A stretch of 64,000 nucleotides of DNA from Devosia sp. A8/3-2 (GTDB lineage Bacteria > Pseudomonadota > Alphaproteobacteria > Rhizobiales > Devosiaceae), in contig CP104974.1 of assembly GCA_025452255.1 (NCBI GenBank), forward strand, positions 3,512,156 to 3,576,155, given 5' to 3'. The stretch's first letter is position 1; every line of letters begins with the position of its first letter. The position numbers and the translations under genes were made by a program. Under the pieces are notes generated by a model. That model made no database searches, was not told the DNA's origin, and saw only the letters and a list, made by a program, of their open reading frames with translations. This document shows, piece by piece, positions 49,822-59,312 of the stretch.

Positions 49822-50910
49822 TCAGCCCTTGGCCCCATCAAGCGCATAGCGCGCCAGCTCGATCCCCATGGCCTTTTCGACATAGGGATAGACCGTGGGG
49901 TCGAGCACCGATGAGCTGAGCGGAATGAGTTTTTGGGCACATGCAGCACGAAAATCTGCATGCCCTCCTGCAATTGCCCCACACTAAGCGGCTCCCCCTC
50001 GGGCGAGAGCGTCGTGATCACATCGGGGAAGGTGGCAATGCGCGCCGTCGCGCCCGTCCACCGCCATATATTCGTTCATCACATGCAGCACCGAGCCATC
50101 CGACAGCGTCACCGCGCCGATATCGAAGGCCTCCTTGGTGTAAAGCACCGCCTTCTTGATGATCTTGCCCTCGACCAGAATGCTGCCACCCGTGGTCTTG
50201 GCGATGGTGTCGATCACCGCCGTGCCACCCTTGCCCTCGGCCGCAATGATCGCCTCGCCCAGTTTCAGCGCCAGCGAAATGCCGCCTAAAGCGGCGTGTT
50301 TTTTGACATAGCTGGCCCGCACCGGATTGCGGCACGAGGCAATAAACCCGCCCGACATGTCCGAGGCCGTCCGCAATATCGGCGACACCTTGGCCGTCGC
50401 GCCCTTCACCACCAATTCGATATAGCGGTTCTCGCTGCGATTGCCGCCCACCGCCGTCTGGATCATCGGCTCGGGCGATCCGGCCAGCCCGATACTGCCC
50501 ATATCCCCGGTCGGATGCGCCCGCACATCGCCCACCGCGTCGACCACCTTGGTGCCCAGCACCGCCGAGGGCAGCCAGCCATTGAGCGTCGAGGATTTGC
50601 CATTCTGCCCGATCATCAGCCCGGTGAGCTTTTCCCCCAGCGCGTCCTGCAGCATGGACACCGCCTTGATGTAATCCACCCCCTGCATTTCCCAAGGCGT
50701 GGTCGAAGCCGGCGCGCCAATCGCCGCCGCCGTCGCCACCCAGTCATTGGCGTCCAGCTCGTGAATGCTCACCAATTCGGGCTTGCCGACACTGACCGCC
50801 GCATAGCCCAGCATGCGTCCATGATCGGCCCAGCCACCCCCGCCAGCGGCATAGACGGAGCCGCCTTTGACGGCCGCCTCGACGTCCTTCTCAGTCAGAA
50901 TCCGGCCCAT
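49822..50910 (-). CDS. DUF917-family protein, candidate thiohydantoin-processing enzyme
   Basis: 362 residues starting MGRILTEKDVEAAVKGGSVY with AAGGGGWADHGRMLGYAAVS, then GDMGSIGLAGSPEPMIQTAV and GGTAVIDTIAKTTGGSILVE. Breaks near 50050 and 49945 compensate; the product continues RIATFPDVITTLSPEGEPLS and ends VEKAMGIELARYALDGAKG. DUF917 proteins usually sit beside hydantoinases. It overlaps the carbamoyl hydrolase gene by 20 bases. In the proposed pathway it is the candidate for removing sulfur from the thiohydantoin intermediate; no experiment known to me shows this for DUF917. Confidence 0.8.
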
Positions 50911-52160
50911 TCCCTGTCTCCTGCAATTGCTTGTCGAGCGCGATCACGGCATCCAGCAAAACCCGGGCGCCCAGCGCGATATCTTCCGTGCTGGCAAATT
51001 CATCCGGCGCATGGCTGCGGCCATCCTTGCAGGGCACGAAGATCATCGCCGCCTTGGTGATCCGCGCCATCCACGCCGTGTCATGCCCCGCCCCCGACGC
51101 CATCCGCCTATGCCGCGCGCCTGCGCTTTCGCAGGCGGCGTCCAGCACAGTCAGCAGATCAGGGTCGCAAGGCGTCGGCTGATTGTCGGAAACAATGCGC
51201 GGCACCTGCACACTCACGCCGGTCTTTTCTGCAATCGCCGCCACGCCCCCGGCCAGTTCATCGATGAACCGCTTCATGTCGTCGCGCAGTTCAGCCCGCG
51301 CATCGATCAGCATCCGCACCCGCGCTGGCACCACGTTGGCCGCATTGGGCGTCATCTCGAATTCGCCGACCGTCGCGGCAAAATGCGTCTCGCCAGCCGC
51401 CAGCGCCTTGCCCAATTCCTCAATCCCCAGCGCAATCCGGGCCGCCGTGGTCAGCGCATCCTTGCGAGCGGACATCGGCGTCGTCCCGGCATGATCAGCC
51501 CGCCCCTCAACGACAATCTCGATCCGCGTAATCCCGGCAATCGCTGTCACTACGCCCACATCAAGCTGCTCGTTCTGCAACACCGGCCCCTGCTCGATAT
51601 GCAGTTCCAGAAACGCCTTGATATCGTCGCGCTGCGCCACGGCATGGGTCACCCCGCCCACCTTGGCGATGGCCCGCTCCAGCGTCACCCCATCATGTGT
51701 CCGCGCCAGCCATTCAGCCGGCCGCGTGCCGCTCATGCCCCGGCTGCCAATGCAGGAGACGCCAAAAATCGACACTTCCTCCGCCAGAAAATCCACCACT
51801 TCAAGCGTATGATCGAGCACCACGCCCCGGTCCCGCAGCGCCCGCGCCACTTCGAGCGCCACCACCACGCCGGCAATGCCATCGAACCGCCCGCCATCGG
51901 GCACGGTGTCGGAATGGCTGCCAATCATGATGCTGCCCAGCGCCGGATTTCTGCCCGGCACGACACCCACAAGATTGCCCGCCGCATCGATCTGGCTGAC
52001 TGCACCGGCCTCTTGTATGGCCTGTTTCAGCCGGGCTCGCCCCTCCAAAAACATCGGCGTAAACGCGCCGCGTCCAAGGGCGATCGGGTTCGGTGATGGC
52101 GGCAAGGGCATCGATATCGGCCGCGATACGGTCCGCGCGGATGGGGGAATTGGGGATCAC
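50891..52160 (-). CDS. M20-family N-carbamoyl-amino-acid hydrolase
   Basis: 422 residues. The start is GTG at 52160 (MIPNSPIRADRIAADIDALA) overlapping the upstream stop as GTGA; a break near 52060 leads into FTPMFLEGRARLKQAIQEAG. Zinc ligands and catalytic residues lie in IMIGSHSDTVPDGGRFDGIA, EVVDFLAEEVSIFGVSCIGS, LELHIEQGPVLQNEQLDVGV and MASGAGHDTAWMARITKAAM. The family cleaves N-carbamoyl-L-amino acids or allantoate. In context it would turn N-carbamoyl-glutamate into glutamate, CO2 and ammonia. Confidence 0.9.
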
Positions 52161-53516
52161 AGCGAAAGCCCTTCCGGCCGAACAAACCGCCCCGCCCCGG
52201 GTTCACCCACCTTCACCCCATCAAACACCTGCCGCCCCCGCAGATAGGTCAGCCCCACCGTCCAAGGCAGCTCAATCCCGTTATACGGCGACCAGCCCAC
52301 CACATTGTGCCCACTCTCCGCCGCGTCATAGACCTTGGGCCGATCAAACAGCACCGCGATATCGGCATCCTTTCCCGCCGTCAGCGCCCCCTTGCTCCCC
52401 AGCCGGAAATGCCGCGCCGGGTTCTCCGCCATCAACTTCGCCGCCCGAGTCAGCGAAATATCAGCGCTCCAGCGCGCCCTTGACGAACAGCGGAACCATG
52501 ACCTCGAGCCCCGGCACGCCTGAGGCATTGGCGAGCATGTCGGGATTGGTCTTGCGGTTTTCCGACCAGCTCACATGGTCGGTCGAGACCAGCGTGACAT
52601 TGCCCGCCCGCACATGCTCCCAGAGTTTTTCCACCTCAGCCCGCGAGCGGATCGGCGGATTGATCTTGGCCTTGCCGCCCAGCCGGGCAACGTCATGTTC
52701 CTCGTCCAGCGTCAGATAGTGAATGCAGCACTCAATGGTCGCATCGAACCCCCGGTCGCGGTAGCTGCGCGCAATCTCATAGCCCCGCCCCAGCGAGCAA
52801 TGCACGACATGGGCCGGGCAGCCGGTCTGCGCGCCCGTCTCATAAATCTGCAACGAAGCCAGCAATTCGGTCAGCGGCGGCCGGCTCAAGCCATGGCCGC
52901 GATAATCGGTGATCCCCAGCGCCTTGACCTTGGCCATGGCCGCGCGCACCGCCTCGTCATCCTCATTATGCACGCCCGCTGTCAGCCCCGTTGGCGCGAT
53001 GGCGGCAAAGCATTCCTCCAGCAATGCCGGCGGAATACGCGGAAACCGTATGGGATCAGTGCCAAAAGTCGAAAACTTGAACGCGGCAACACCCGCCTCG
53101 ACCTGTTCCAGAATCCGGCTGGCGCCCTCTTCCGGCTTGATCGTGCCATACAGCGCAAAATCCACCCGCGCCTGCGGGCTGGCATGCGCCACCTTGATCC
53201 GTACCGCCTCGGCGGAACACACCAGATTGCCCTCGTCATAGGGCATGTCGACAATCGTGGTCACCCCGCCTGCCGCCGCCGAGCGCGTCGACCAGATGAA
53301 ATCTTCCCGGTCCTTCTGGCTCAGCGAATGGGTCTGCGCATCGATCGCCCTGGGCACGATCAGCGCCTTGCCCAACTCATGCCGCTCATGCGCCGATGGC
53401 GCCACGCCCTCCCCCACATGCACGATTTTGCCATCGCGCACGGCCACATAGCCATTCTCGATAATGGTGGTGGGCAGCACCACTGTGCCGGACAGAACGA
53501 GATCGAAATCGGACAT
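52157..53516 (-). CDS. Hydantoinase/dihydropyrimidinase-like amidohydrolase
   Basis: 452 residues starting MSDFDLVLSGTVVLPTTIIE. Metal-site residues: the carboxylated Lys in GVAAFKFSTFG, His in GVHNEDDE and HVVHCSLGRGYEIA, Asp in LVSTDHVSWSENRKTN. The first HxH motif reads DAQTHSLSQ, with Gln for the first His (codon 53334-53336). A break near 52465 joins the C-terminal TRAAKLMAENPARHFRLGSK. It opens cyclic ureides; the operon suggests a hydantoin-5-propionate substrate (inference). The altered HxH is unusual. Confidence 0.87.
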
Positions 53517-53564
53517 TTTTTGCTACGCCTTCAAGAAACGCGGTTGTTGGTTGAGGCCAAAAAC

Positions 53565-54316
53565 TCACGCCGCCGCCCTCCCCAATTGCCCGGTCCGCGC
53601 CATCAGCACCCGTTCCAGCGCCGAGAGCGCGTCATAGATCAACACCGCCAGCACGCCCACAATCAGCCCGCCCTGCAACACGAACGCCGTATTGTTCGAC
53701 AGCAGCCCCGCAATAATCACCTCGCCCAGCGTGCGCGCTGCCACCGTCGAGCCGATCGTCGCCGTCGCCAGCGAAATCACCGTCGATAGCCGTATCCCCG
53801 CCAGGATCACTGGCAGCGCCAGCGGCAGTTCGACCTTGATCAGCCGTTGCCAGCCGGTCATGCCCACGCCCTTGGCCGCGTCGGTCACGGCCGGCGGCAG
53901 ATTGGTCAGCCCGGTCAGCGTGTTCTCGAAAATCGGCAGCAACCCATAAAGAAACAGCGCCACCAGCGTCGGCGCCGTGCCAAAGCCCAACATGGGCACG
54001 GCCAGCGCCAGCACTGCCACGGGCGGAAAGGTCTGTCCGATATTGGCCAGCGAACGCGACAGCGGCAAAAATTCGGCGCCAAACGGCCGCGTCACCACAA
54101 TAGCCAGCCCCACCGCCACGATAGTCGACGCCAATGTCGCCGCCGCCACGATTGCCGGTGGTTCAGCGTCAGGTCGAGCAGGCTGCCCTGATTGTAGATG
54201 GCCGGCTGACTGTTCTTGGTGAACAGCCCGAAAAACCCGGCAAACGTCTCCGGCCGGACCGAGAACACGACCAGCACCAGCAGCGCAATGAACCTGATGA
54301 CGAGCCCGATCTTCAT
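53565..54316 (-). CDS. Betaine-type ABC transporter permease (YehW-like)
   Basis: 250 residues from an ATG at 54316 (MKIGLVIRFIALLVLVVFSV); a break near 54155 joins to VAAATLASTIVAVGLAIVVT. The permease EAA region reads TDAAKGVGMTGWQRLIKVEL. Size and sequence fit the shorter permease (YehW) of the OpuC/Yeh quaternary-amine family. Coupled to the ATPase gene by a four-base overlap. Confidence 0.85.
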
Positions 54317-55247
54317 TGCGGTCGCGCCGCCAGCTCGGCCAATTGGGCCAGCGTCACCTGCCCCACAATCTGCCCATCGCGCCGCACCGGCAGCGCCGGC
54401 CGGCCCGACCACAGCAATTCGGCATAGGCATCGCGCAGCGAGGCCCCGGCATCCACCGGCTCGCCAGCGGCTTCCCCTGCCTCGATATGATCGGCCACCT
54501 TGGCCAGCGACAGCAGCCGGAATGGCCGCTCGCTGGTGCCGATCAATTCGGCCACGAAGGGCGTTGCCGGATTGGCGATGATTTCGGCGGGCTTGGCAAA
54601 TTGCAGCAGCAGGCCCTTGTCCATCACGGCGATCTTGTCGCCCAGATGGATCGCCTCTTCCATGTCGTGCGTCACCAGCACAATGGTCGTGCCAAACTTG
54701 CGCTGAATAGCCAGCAAATCCTCCTGCGCCTTGGCGCGGATCACCGGGTCGAGCGCGCCATAGGGCTCGTCCATCAGCAGGATATTGGGCTCGGCCGCCA
54801 GTGCCCGCGCCACGCCCACGCGCTGTTGCTGCCCGCCCGAAAGTTCATTGGGCAGCCGGTCGCGAAACTCCGTCGGATCGAGCTGGAAGAGGCTGAGCAA
54901 TTCATCGACCCGCGCCGCGGTCTTCTTTTGTCCCAGCCCAGCAGCTTGGGCACGGTCGCCACATTCTGCCCCACGGTGCGGTGCGGAAACAGGCCATGCC
55001 CCTGAATGGCATAGCCAATCCGCCGCCGCAGCTCATAGGCCGGCACCGTACTGATATCCTCGCCATCGATGCGGATAGAACCCGAGGTCGGCGTCACCAG
55101 CTTGTTGATCATCCGCATCAGCGTGGTCTTGCCGGAACCCGACGTGCCCACAATGACGCAAATGCTTCTGGGATCGATGGTCATCGTGACACGATCGACC
55201 ACCGCCGTTTCGCCATAGACCTTGGTGATATCGTCGATTTCGATCAT
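54313..55247 (-). CDS. Betaine-type ABC transporter ATPase with CBS domain (YehX-like)
   Basis: 311 residues starting MIEIDDITKVYGETAVVDRV. Walker A is in CVIVGTSGSGKTTLMRMINK, signature in NELSGGQQQRVGVARALAAE and Walker B in ILLMDEPYGALDPVIRAKAQ. A C-terminal CBS-like segment (AYAELLWSGRPALPVRRDGQ) follows. A break near 54920 is corrected. This is the YehX/OpuCA type ATPase that energises uptake of quaternary amines. Flanked on both sides by permease genes with overlaps. Confidence 0.88.
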
Positions 55248-56437
55248 ACGCTGCGTCCTCCGCGAGACGTCATTTCCACCAAGGCGTCGAGCACCACTGC
55301 CGCAGCAAAAGCCAGCGCCACCGTGGGCACCGCCCCCAGCAGCACCGAGTCCATCGCCGTCTGCCCGATGCCCCGGAACACGAAGACGCCAAAGCCTCCA
55401 CCTCCAATCAGCGCGGCAATGGTCGCCAGCCCGATATTCTGCACCAGCACGATGCGAATGCCGGTCAAGATCACCGGAAAGGCCAGCGGCAATTCCACGC
55501 CCGCCGAGCGCTGCGCCCCGGTCATCCCCATGCCCTTGGCCGCATCAACCGCGGCAGGCGACACGCTTTGCAGCCCCACCACAGTGTTCGACACAATGGG
55601 CAGTAGCGAATAGGCAAACAGCGCCACCATGGCCGGCGCCACGCCAATGCCTGAAATCCCGATCGCCGACGCTCCCGGAATATTGGCCGCCACCCGGGCC
55701 AGCGGCGCAGATCAGCAGCCCGAACAGGGCAATGGATGGAATGGTCTGCACAATATTGAGCACATTGAGTACCGCCGCCCGCAGCGGTTTGACCTTGTAA
55801 CAAAGAATGCCGACCGGCACGCCCACGATGGTGGCAATCGCCACCGAGCCAAAAGCCAGCCCCAGATGCGTGCGCGCCTCGGCCCAGAAGGCGGGCGCCC
55901 GCGTGGCATATTCCTTGAGCATAGAGAGGTCATTCCACGCCCCGCTCCACAGCAGCGCGCCGATGGCAATCGCCACCACCAGCAGAATGGTCAGCCGCAC
56001 CCATGGCTTAAACCGCAACCGCGTCAGCGCATCGGCCACCATCAGCGCAAAGGCAAATACCAGCAGCCAGAACCCGGCCCCCGGCGACACCCGCGCAAAC
56101 GTATTATCCGGCGGCGTTAGATAGCTCCCCGACCAGCCGATCAGAACGGCCAGCACCCCGAGCACGACAAATCCGGCGATCAGTTTGACCAGCGTCGGAA
56201 AGCGCAACAGCGCGACGACAAAACCCGCCAGCAAAACGCCGATCAGCACACCCGAAGGCAGCGCCGGCAGCGCATCGAGCAGCGAGCGCGGCTCGCCCAG
56301 CACGATGCGATTGGCCCGGAACAGCGCAAAGGCAAAACCGCCCCCGCCGCCGCGATCAACGCGATCAGCACGCCCAGCTTATCGAGTGCCAGCCGGGCGG
56401 GGCGCGTCGCTATCGAAGATGTTTCGGCGATGCTCAT
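55244..56437 (-). CDS. Betaine-type ABC transporter permease with long N-terminus (YehY-like)
   Basis: About 397 residues starting MSIAETSSIATRPARLALDK, with several extra N-terminal membrane segments (VLIGVLLAGFVVALLRFPTL, ILLVVAIAIGALLWSGAWND) before the permease core LNIVQTIPSIALFGLLI and AVDAAKGMGMTGAQRSAGVE. Breaks lie near 56340 and 55705. The long N-terminus is the mark of YehY (385 residues in E. coli). The gene order binding protein, YehY, YehX, YehW is the same as in E. coli osmF-yehYXW. Confidence 0.86.
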
Positions 56438-56464
56438 GCTGGCTCCAACTCTGCGCGATGTGGA

Positions 56465-56605
56465 GAGACCCCCACCCTAGCCCTCCCCACAAGGGGGAGG
56501 GAACGCCATCGAGTATGGCGATAGGCTGGATGATAGCGAGGCACGATCAGTCTCCCTCCCCCTTGTGGGGAGGGGTTAGGGGTGGGGGTAACGAGAGCCC
56601 CACCC
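56465..56605. repeat. CCCTCCCCACAAGGGGGAGGG-type repeat
   Basis: Inverted units TAGCCCTCCCCACAAGGGGG at 56477 and CTCCCCCTTGTGGGGAGGGG at 56557, same family as 2092-2330 and 8318-8445. It sits in the 177-base gap between the yehY-like and binding-protein genes. Confidence 0.65.
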
Positions 56606-56614
56606 CATCAGTCA

Positions 56615-57526
56615 TCAATCCAGAAAGCCACCCTTAGTCAGGTAGTCCGTCGCAACGCTAGCCGCCGCTTCGCCGCCCACCTGCACGCGGCCGTTGAGGT
56701 CCTGCAGCACTTCAAGCGTCAGCCCGGCAAACACCGGCTTGAGCAATTCCTCGATTTCCGGATGCTCCTGCAACACAGCCTCGCGGATGATCGGGGCGGG
56801 CTGGTAAACCGGCTGCACCCCCTTGTCGTCCTCAAGCACTTTGAGGCCCGAGGGCGCGATGCCGCCATCGGTGCCATAGACCATGGCGGCATTGACGCCA
56901 TTGGTCTGCTGGGCGGCAGCGGCAATGGTTGCCGCCGTGTCACCACCCGACAGCGTCACCAATTGGTCGGGCTTGAGGGTGAAGCCATAGACTTCTGGAA
57001 TTTGGGCAGCGCCGCCGGCGAGTTCACGAACTCGGCGGATGCAGCCAGTTTCACCTCGCCGCCGCCGGCAACCCGAGCGCCGAATTCGCTGAATGTCACC
57101 AGCTTATTGGCATCGGCTACGTCGGCGCGCAGCGCCACCGCCTGAGTATTGTTGGCCGGCGACGGGCTCAGCCAGACGATCTTGTTGGTGTCGTAATCGA
57201 GCTTGGCGGCCTCGGCATAGGCGCTTTCGGCATTGTTCCAGAGCGGATCATCGGCCTTGTCGAAGAAGAACGCCGCATTGCCGGTATACTCGGGGTAAAT
57301 GTCGATTTCTGCCGGCCGTGATCGCCTCGCGCACGATGGGCGTGCCGCCGAGCTGGATGCGGTCGGTGACCGGGATGTCATTGGCTTCAAGCACCTGCTT
57401 GATGATGTTGCCGAGCACCCCGCCCTCGGTGTCGATCTTGGAGGAAACGACGACTCGGGCATTGGCCGCAGTCACCGAAATGGCGAGCGCGGCGACGGCG
57501 CTGAGAAGCGTGGATGTGAGGCGCAT
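56615..57526 (-). CDS. Betaine-type ABC transporter substrate-binding protein (OsmF/YehZ-like)
   Basis: 303 residues starting MRLTSTLLSAVAALAISVTA with a signal peptide cleaved after ANA. The mature part has VVVSSKIDTEGGVLGNIIKQ, DIYPEYTGNAAFFFDKADDP and VYGTDGGIAPSGLKVLEDDK, the OpuAC/OsmF fold that binds quaternary amines in an aromatic cage. Breaks near 57315 and 57000 compensate. It lies 80 bases downstream of the lyase gene. The ligand could be ergothioneine or another histidine betaine (inference from the operon). Confidence 0.87.
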
Positions 57527-57606
57527 TGGTTTCTCCGTTTTCTGCGGGCCGTTGCCCGGCTGTCCTTAGCCTAACGTCTTGGTAGAATTGAGCGAGGCCG
57601 CAAATT

Positions 57607-59166
57607 CTAGGCAATGGGCCCCAGTGCGAAAAACTCGTCCAACTCCATAATCGCCGAGTGAGAAATTAGTTCGTTCATCAACTCGTCGGAGGCCAGCGCA
57701 TGCTCGACAGCCTCCACTTCGGCCGATAGCGGGCGGTCCTGCCAATATGTGTCAGCATGCCGGCGCACCAGCGAATAGATGATGCCCGGAACATTGCCCG
57801 GATTGTCGCCGGAAATGTCCATGGCCTGCGCCGCCAGCATGGCCTCGAGCGCCGCCAAACGCCGCAAGGCCAGCACCTGCCGCTCCAGCCGCTCGACGAC
57901 CAGCGGCAGGAATGTCGCTTCATCTTCAATGCCGCCGGCCACCACCATGGAATTGGCCGAAATCGGATTGGTCATGGTCAGCACGCGCGCAAACAGCTCG
58001 CCCGCCAGCTTGATAATCGGCCCGAAGCCGGTGGCAATGGCGCCCGGCTGCACCGAGTTGACCGGCAGATCACGCCGTTGGCCATTGCCCAGCAGCACGC
58101 AGCGATTGAATGAATTGCGTGCGATATGGGCCAGCCCCAATTGCGCGGTCTGCAAAAACACCGTGACATCGAGCGGCAGCGAGCCGCCCGAAGTGATCAC
58201 CTGCCCGCCCGCCACCACCGGATTGTCATCGGTGCGCCCGGTTGCGGCCAGCAAGATCTTGCCGGCGGCCACCAACGTTTCGTAGCCCGTGGCAAAACCA
58301 CGGCTCATCATGCGCAGGCTCAGCGGATCCTGAATATGGGTGGCGTCGGGCCAGTCCCAGCCTTTGGCATTGAAATAGAGCCGAGCCCCAATGCCCGCCT
58401 CACGCTCGGTGCCGACATGGGCCACCGCCTTCCATGGATCGCGCGACGCGCCCAGCGCCCCCGCCGTGGTCAGCCCCGTCGCCAGCATCACGCGCACTGC
58501 GGCGGCCGCATCGTGGATCGCTGCGGCAGCTGCCGCATAACCCACCGCATTGGTGGAAATCGAGGCCAGACTATCGCGTGGCGCCAGCCGGAATGGCTTG
58601 AGCCCCGCTGCCGATAGCGCGGTTTCCGCCGGCTGGCGGTGGCCATTGAACATGGCCTCGCCTGCCCCGGTCAGCACCGCGCCGATCTGCCCCATCAAGC
58701 CAATATCGGCGCATCCGATCGATCCCGTCCGCCGCACCACCGGCACCACATCGGCCGAGAGCAGCGCCAGATAGGCCTCCACCAGATCGGTGGTGCAGCC
58801 GACCCGGCCGGTCAGCGCCATATTGACGCGAATGGCCATGGCCGTGCGCACGATCTGATTGGAAAAAGCCTCACCCGTGCCAAAGTGATGCGCCCGCACC
58901 AGACCCAGATTGAACGCATCGAGCTGGTCGGGCGTCCATTCGACATCCTTCATGGCTCCCACGCCCGTGGTCGAGCCATAAACCGGCTGCCCTGCCGCAA
59001 TGGTTTCCTCCACCACTTCACGCGCCGCCGCCACCCGCACCATGGCATCAGGGTCAGCCACCAGCCGCGCCTTGCGCGCCCCGATCCGGGCAATATCGGC
59101 AAAGCTCATCGGCTTGCCGCTGAGGGTGATGGGAAGACCGCTTATGCTCATTGCCAGTTCGTTCAT
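57607..59166 (-). CDS. Histidase-superfamily lyase lacking the MIO triad, candidate ergothionase
   Basis: An intact 519-residue protein starting MNELAMSISGLPITLSGKPM. Superfamily marks are VYGSTTGVGAM (conserved Tyr at 63), QDPLSLRMMSRG (Arg kept, the usual Tyr is Leu), GRTDDNPVVAGG and GGIEDEATFLPL. The cofactor loop, GSxGASGDLAPL in ammonia lyases, reads TGSIGCADIGLMGQIGAVLT, with Cys-Ala-Asp at residues 152-154, so MIO cannot form. The usual INGT Asn is also replaced (LASISTNAVG). Ergothionase is an MIO-free member of this superfamily that removes trimethylamine. It is the first gene of the operon. Confidence 0.85.
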   Translation of the reverse strand: MNELAMSISGLPITLSGKPMSFADIARIGARKARLVADPDAMVRVAAAREVVEETIAAGQPVYGSTTGVGAMKDVEWTPDQLDAFNLGLVRAHHFGTGEAFSNQIVRTAMAIRVNMALTGRVGCTTDLVEAYLALLSADVVPVVRRTGSIGCADIGLMGQIGAVLTGAGEAMFNGHRQPAETALSAAGLKPFRLAPRDSLASISTNAVGYAAAAAAIHDAAAAVRVMLATGLTTAGALGASRDPWKAVAHVGTEREAGIGARLYFNAKGWDWPDATHIQDPLSLRMMSRGFATGYETLVAAGKILLAATGRTDDNPVVAGGQVITSGGSLPLDVTVFLQTAQLGLAHIARNSFNRCVLLGNGQRRDLPVNSVQPGAIATGFGPIIKLAGELFARVLTMTNPISANSMVVAGGIEDEATFLPLVVERLERQVLALRRLAALEAMLAAQAMDISGDNPGNVPGIIYSLVRRHADTYWQDRPLSAEVEAVEHALASDELMNELISHSAIMELDEFFALGPIA

Positions 59167-59312
59167 GGGCCCAACATGAGCCGGGGCCGCGCCGATGGCA
59201 AGCGGTCGCGCCTGCCTGCCGTGGCGCCTGCGGCCACTCTGCCGCGCCCGAAAGTCTCATTGCCAACGCCCCCGAATAGGCCTCTCCTCGCGCCGGCTAG
59301 AGAGTTTTTATC

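Noticed and set aside
47725..59166. Ordinary histidine utilisation (hut) operon
   Set aside because: The lyase lacks the MIO triad, the urocanase-like protein lacks the active-site Cys, and hutI, hutF/G and hutC are absent, while hydantoin-pathway genes are present.
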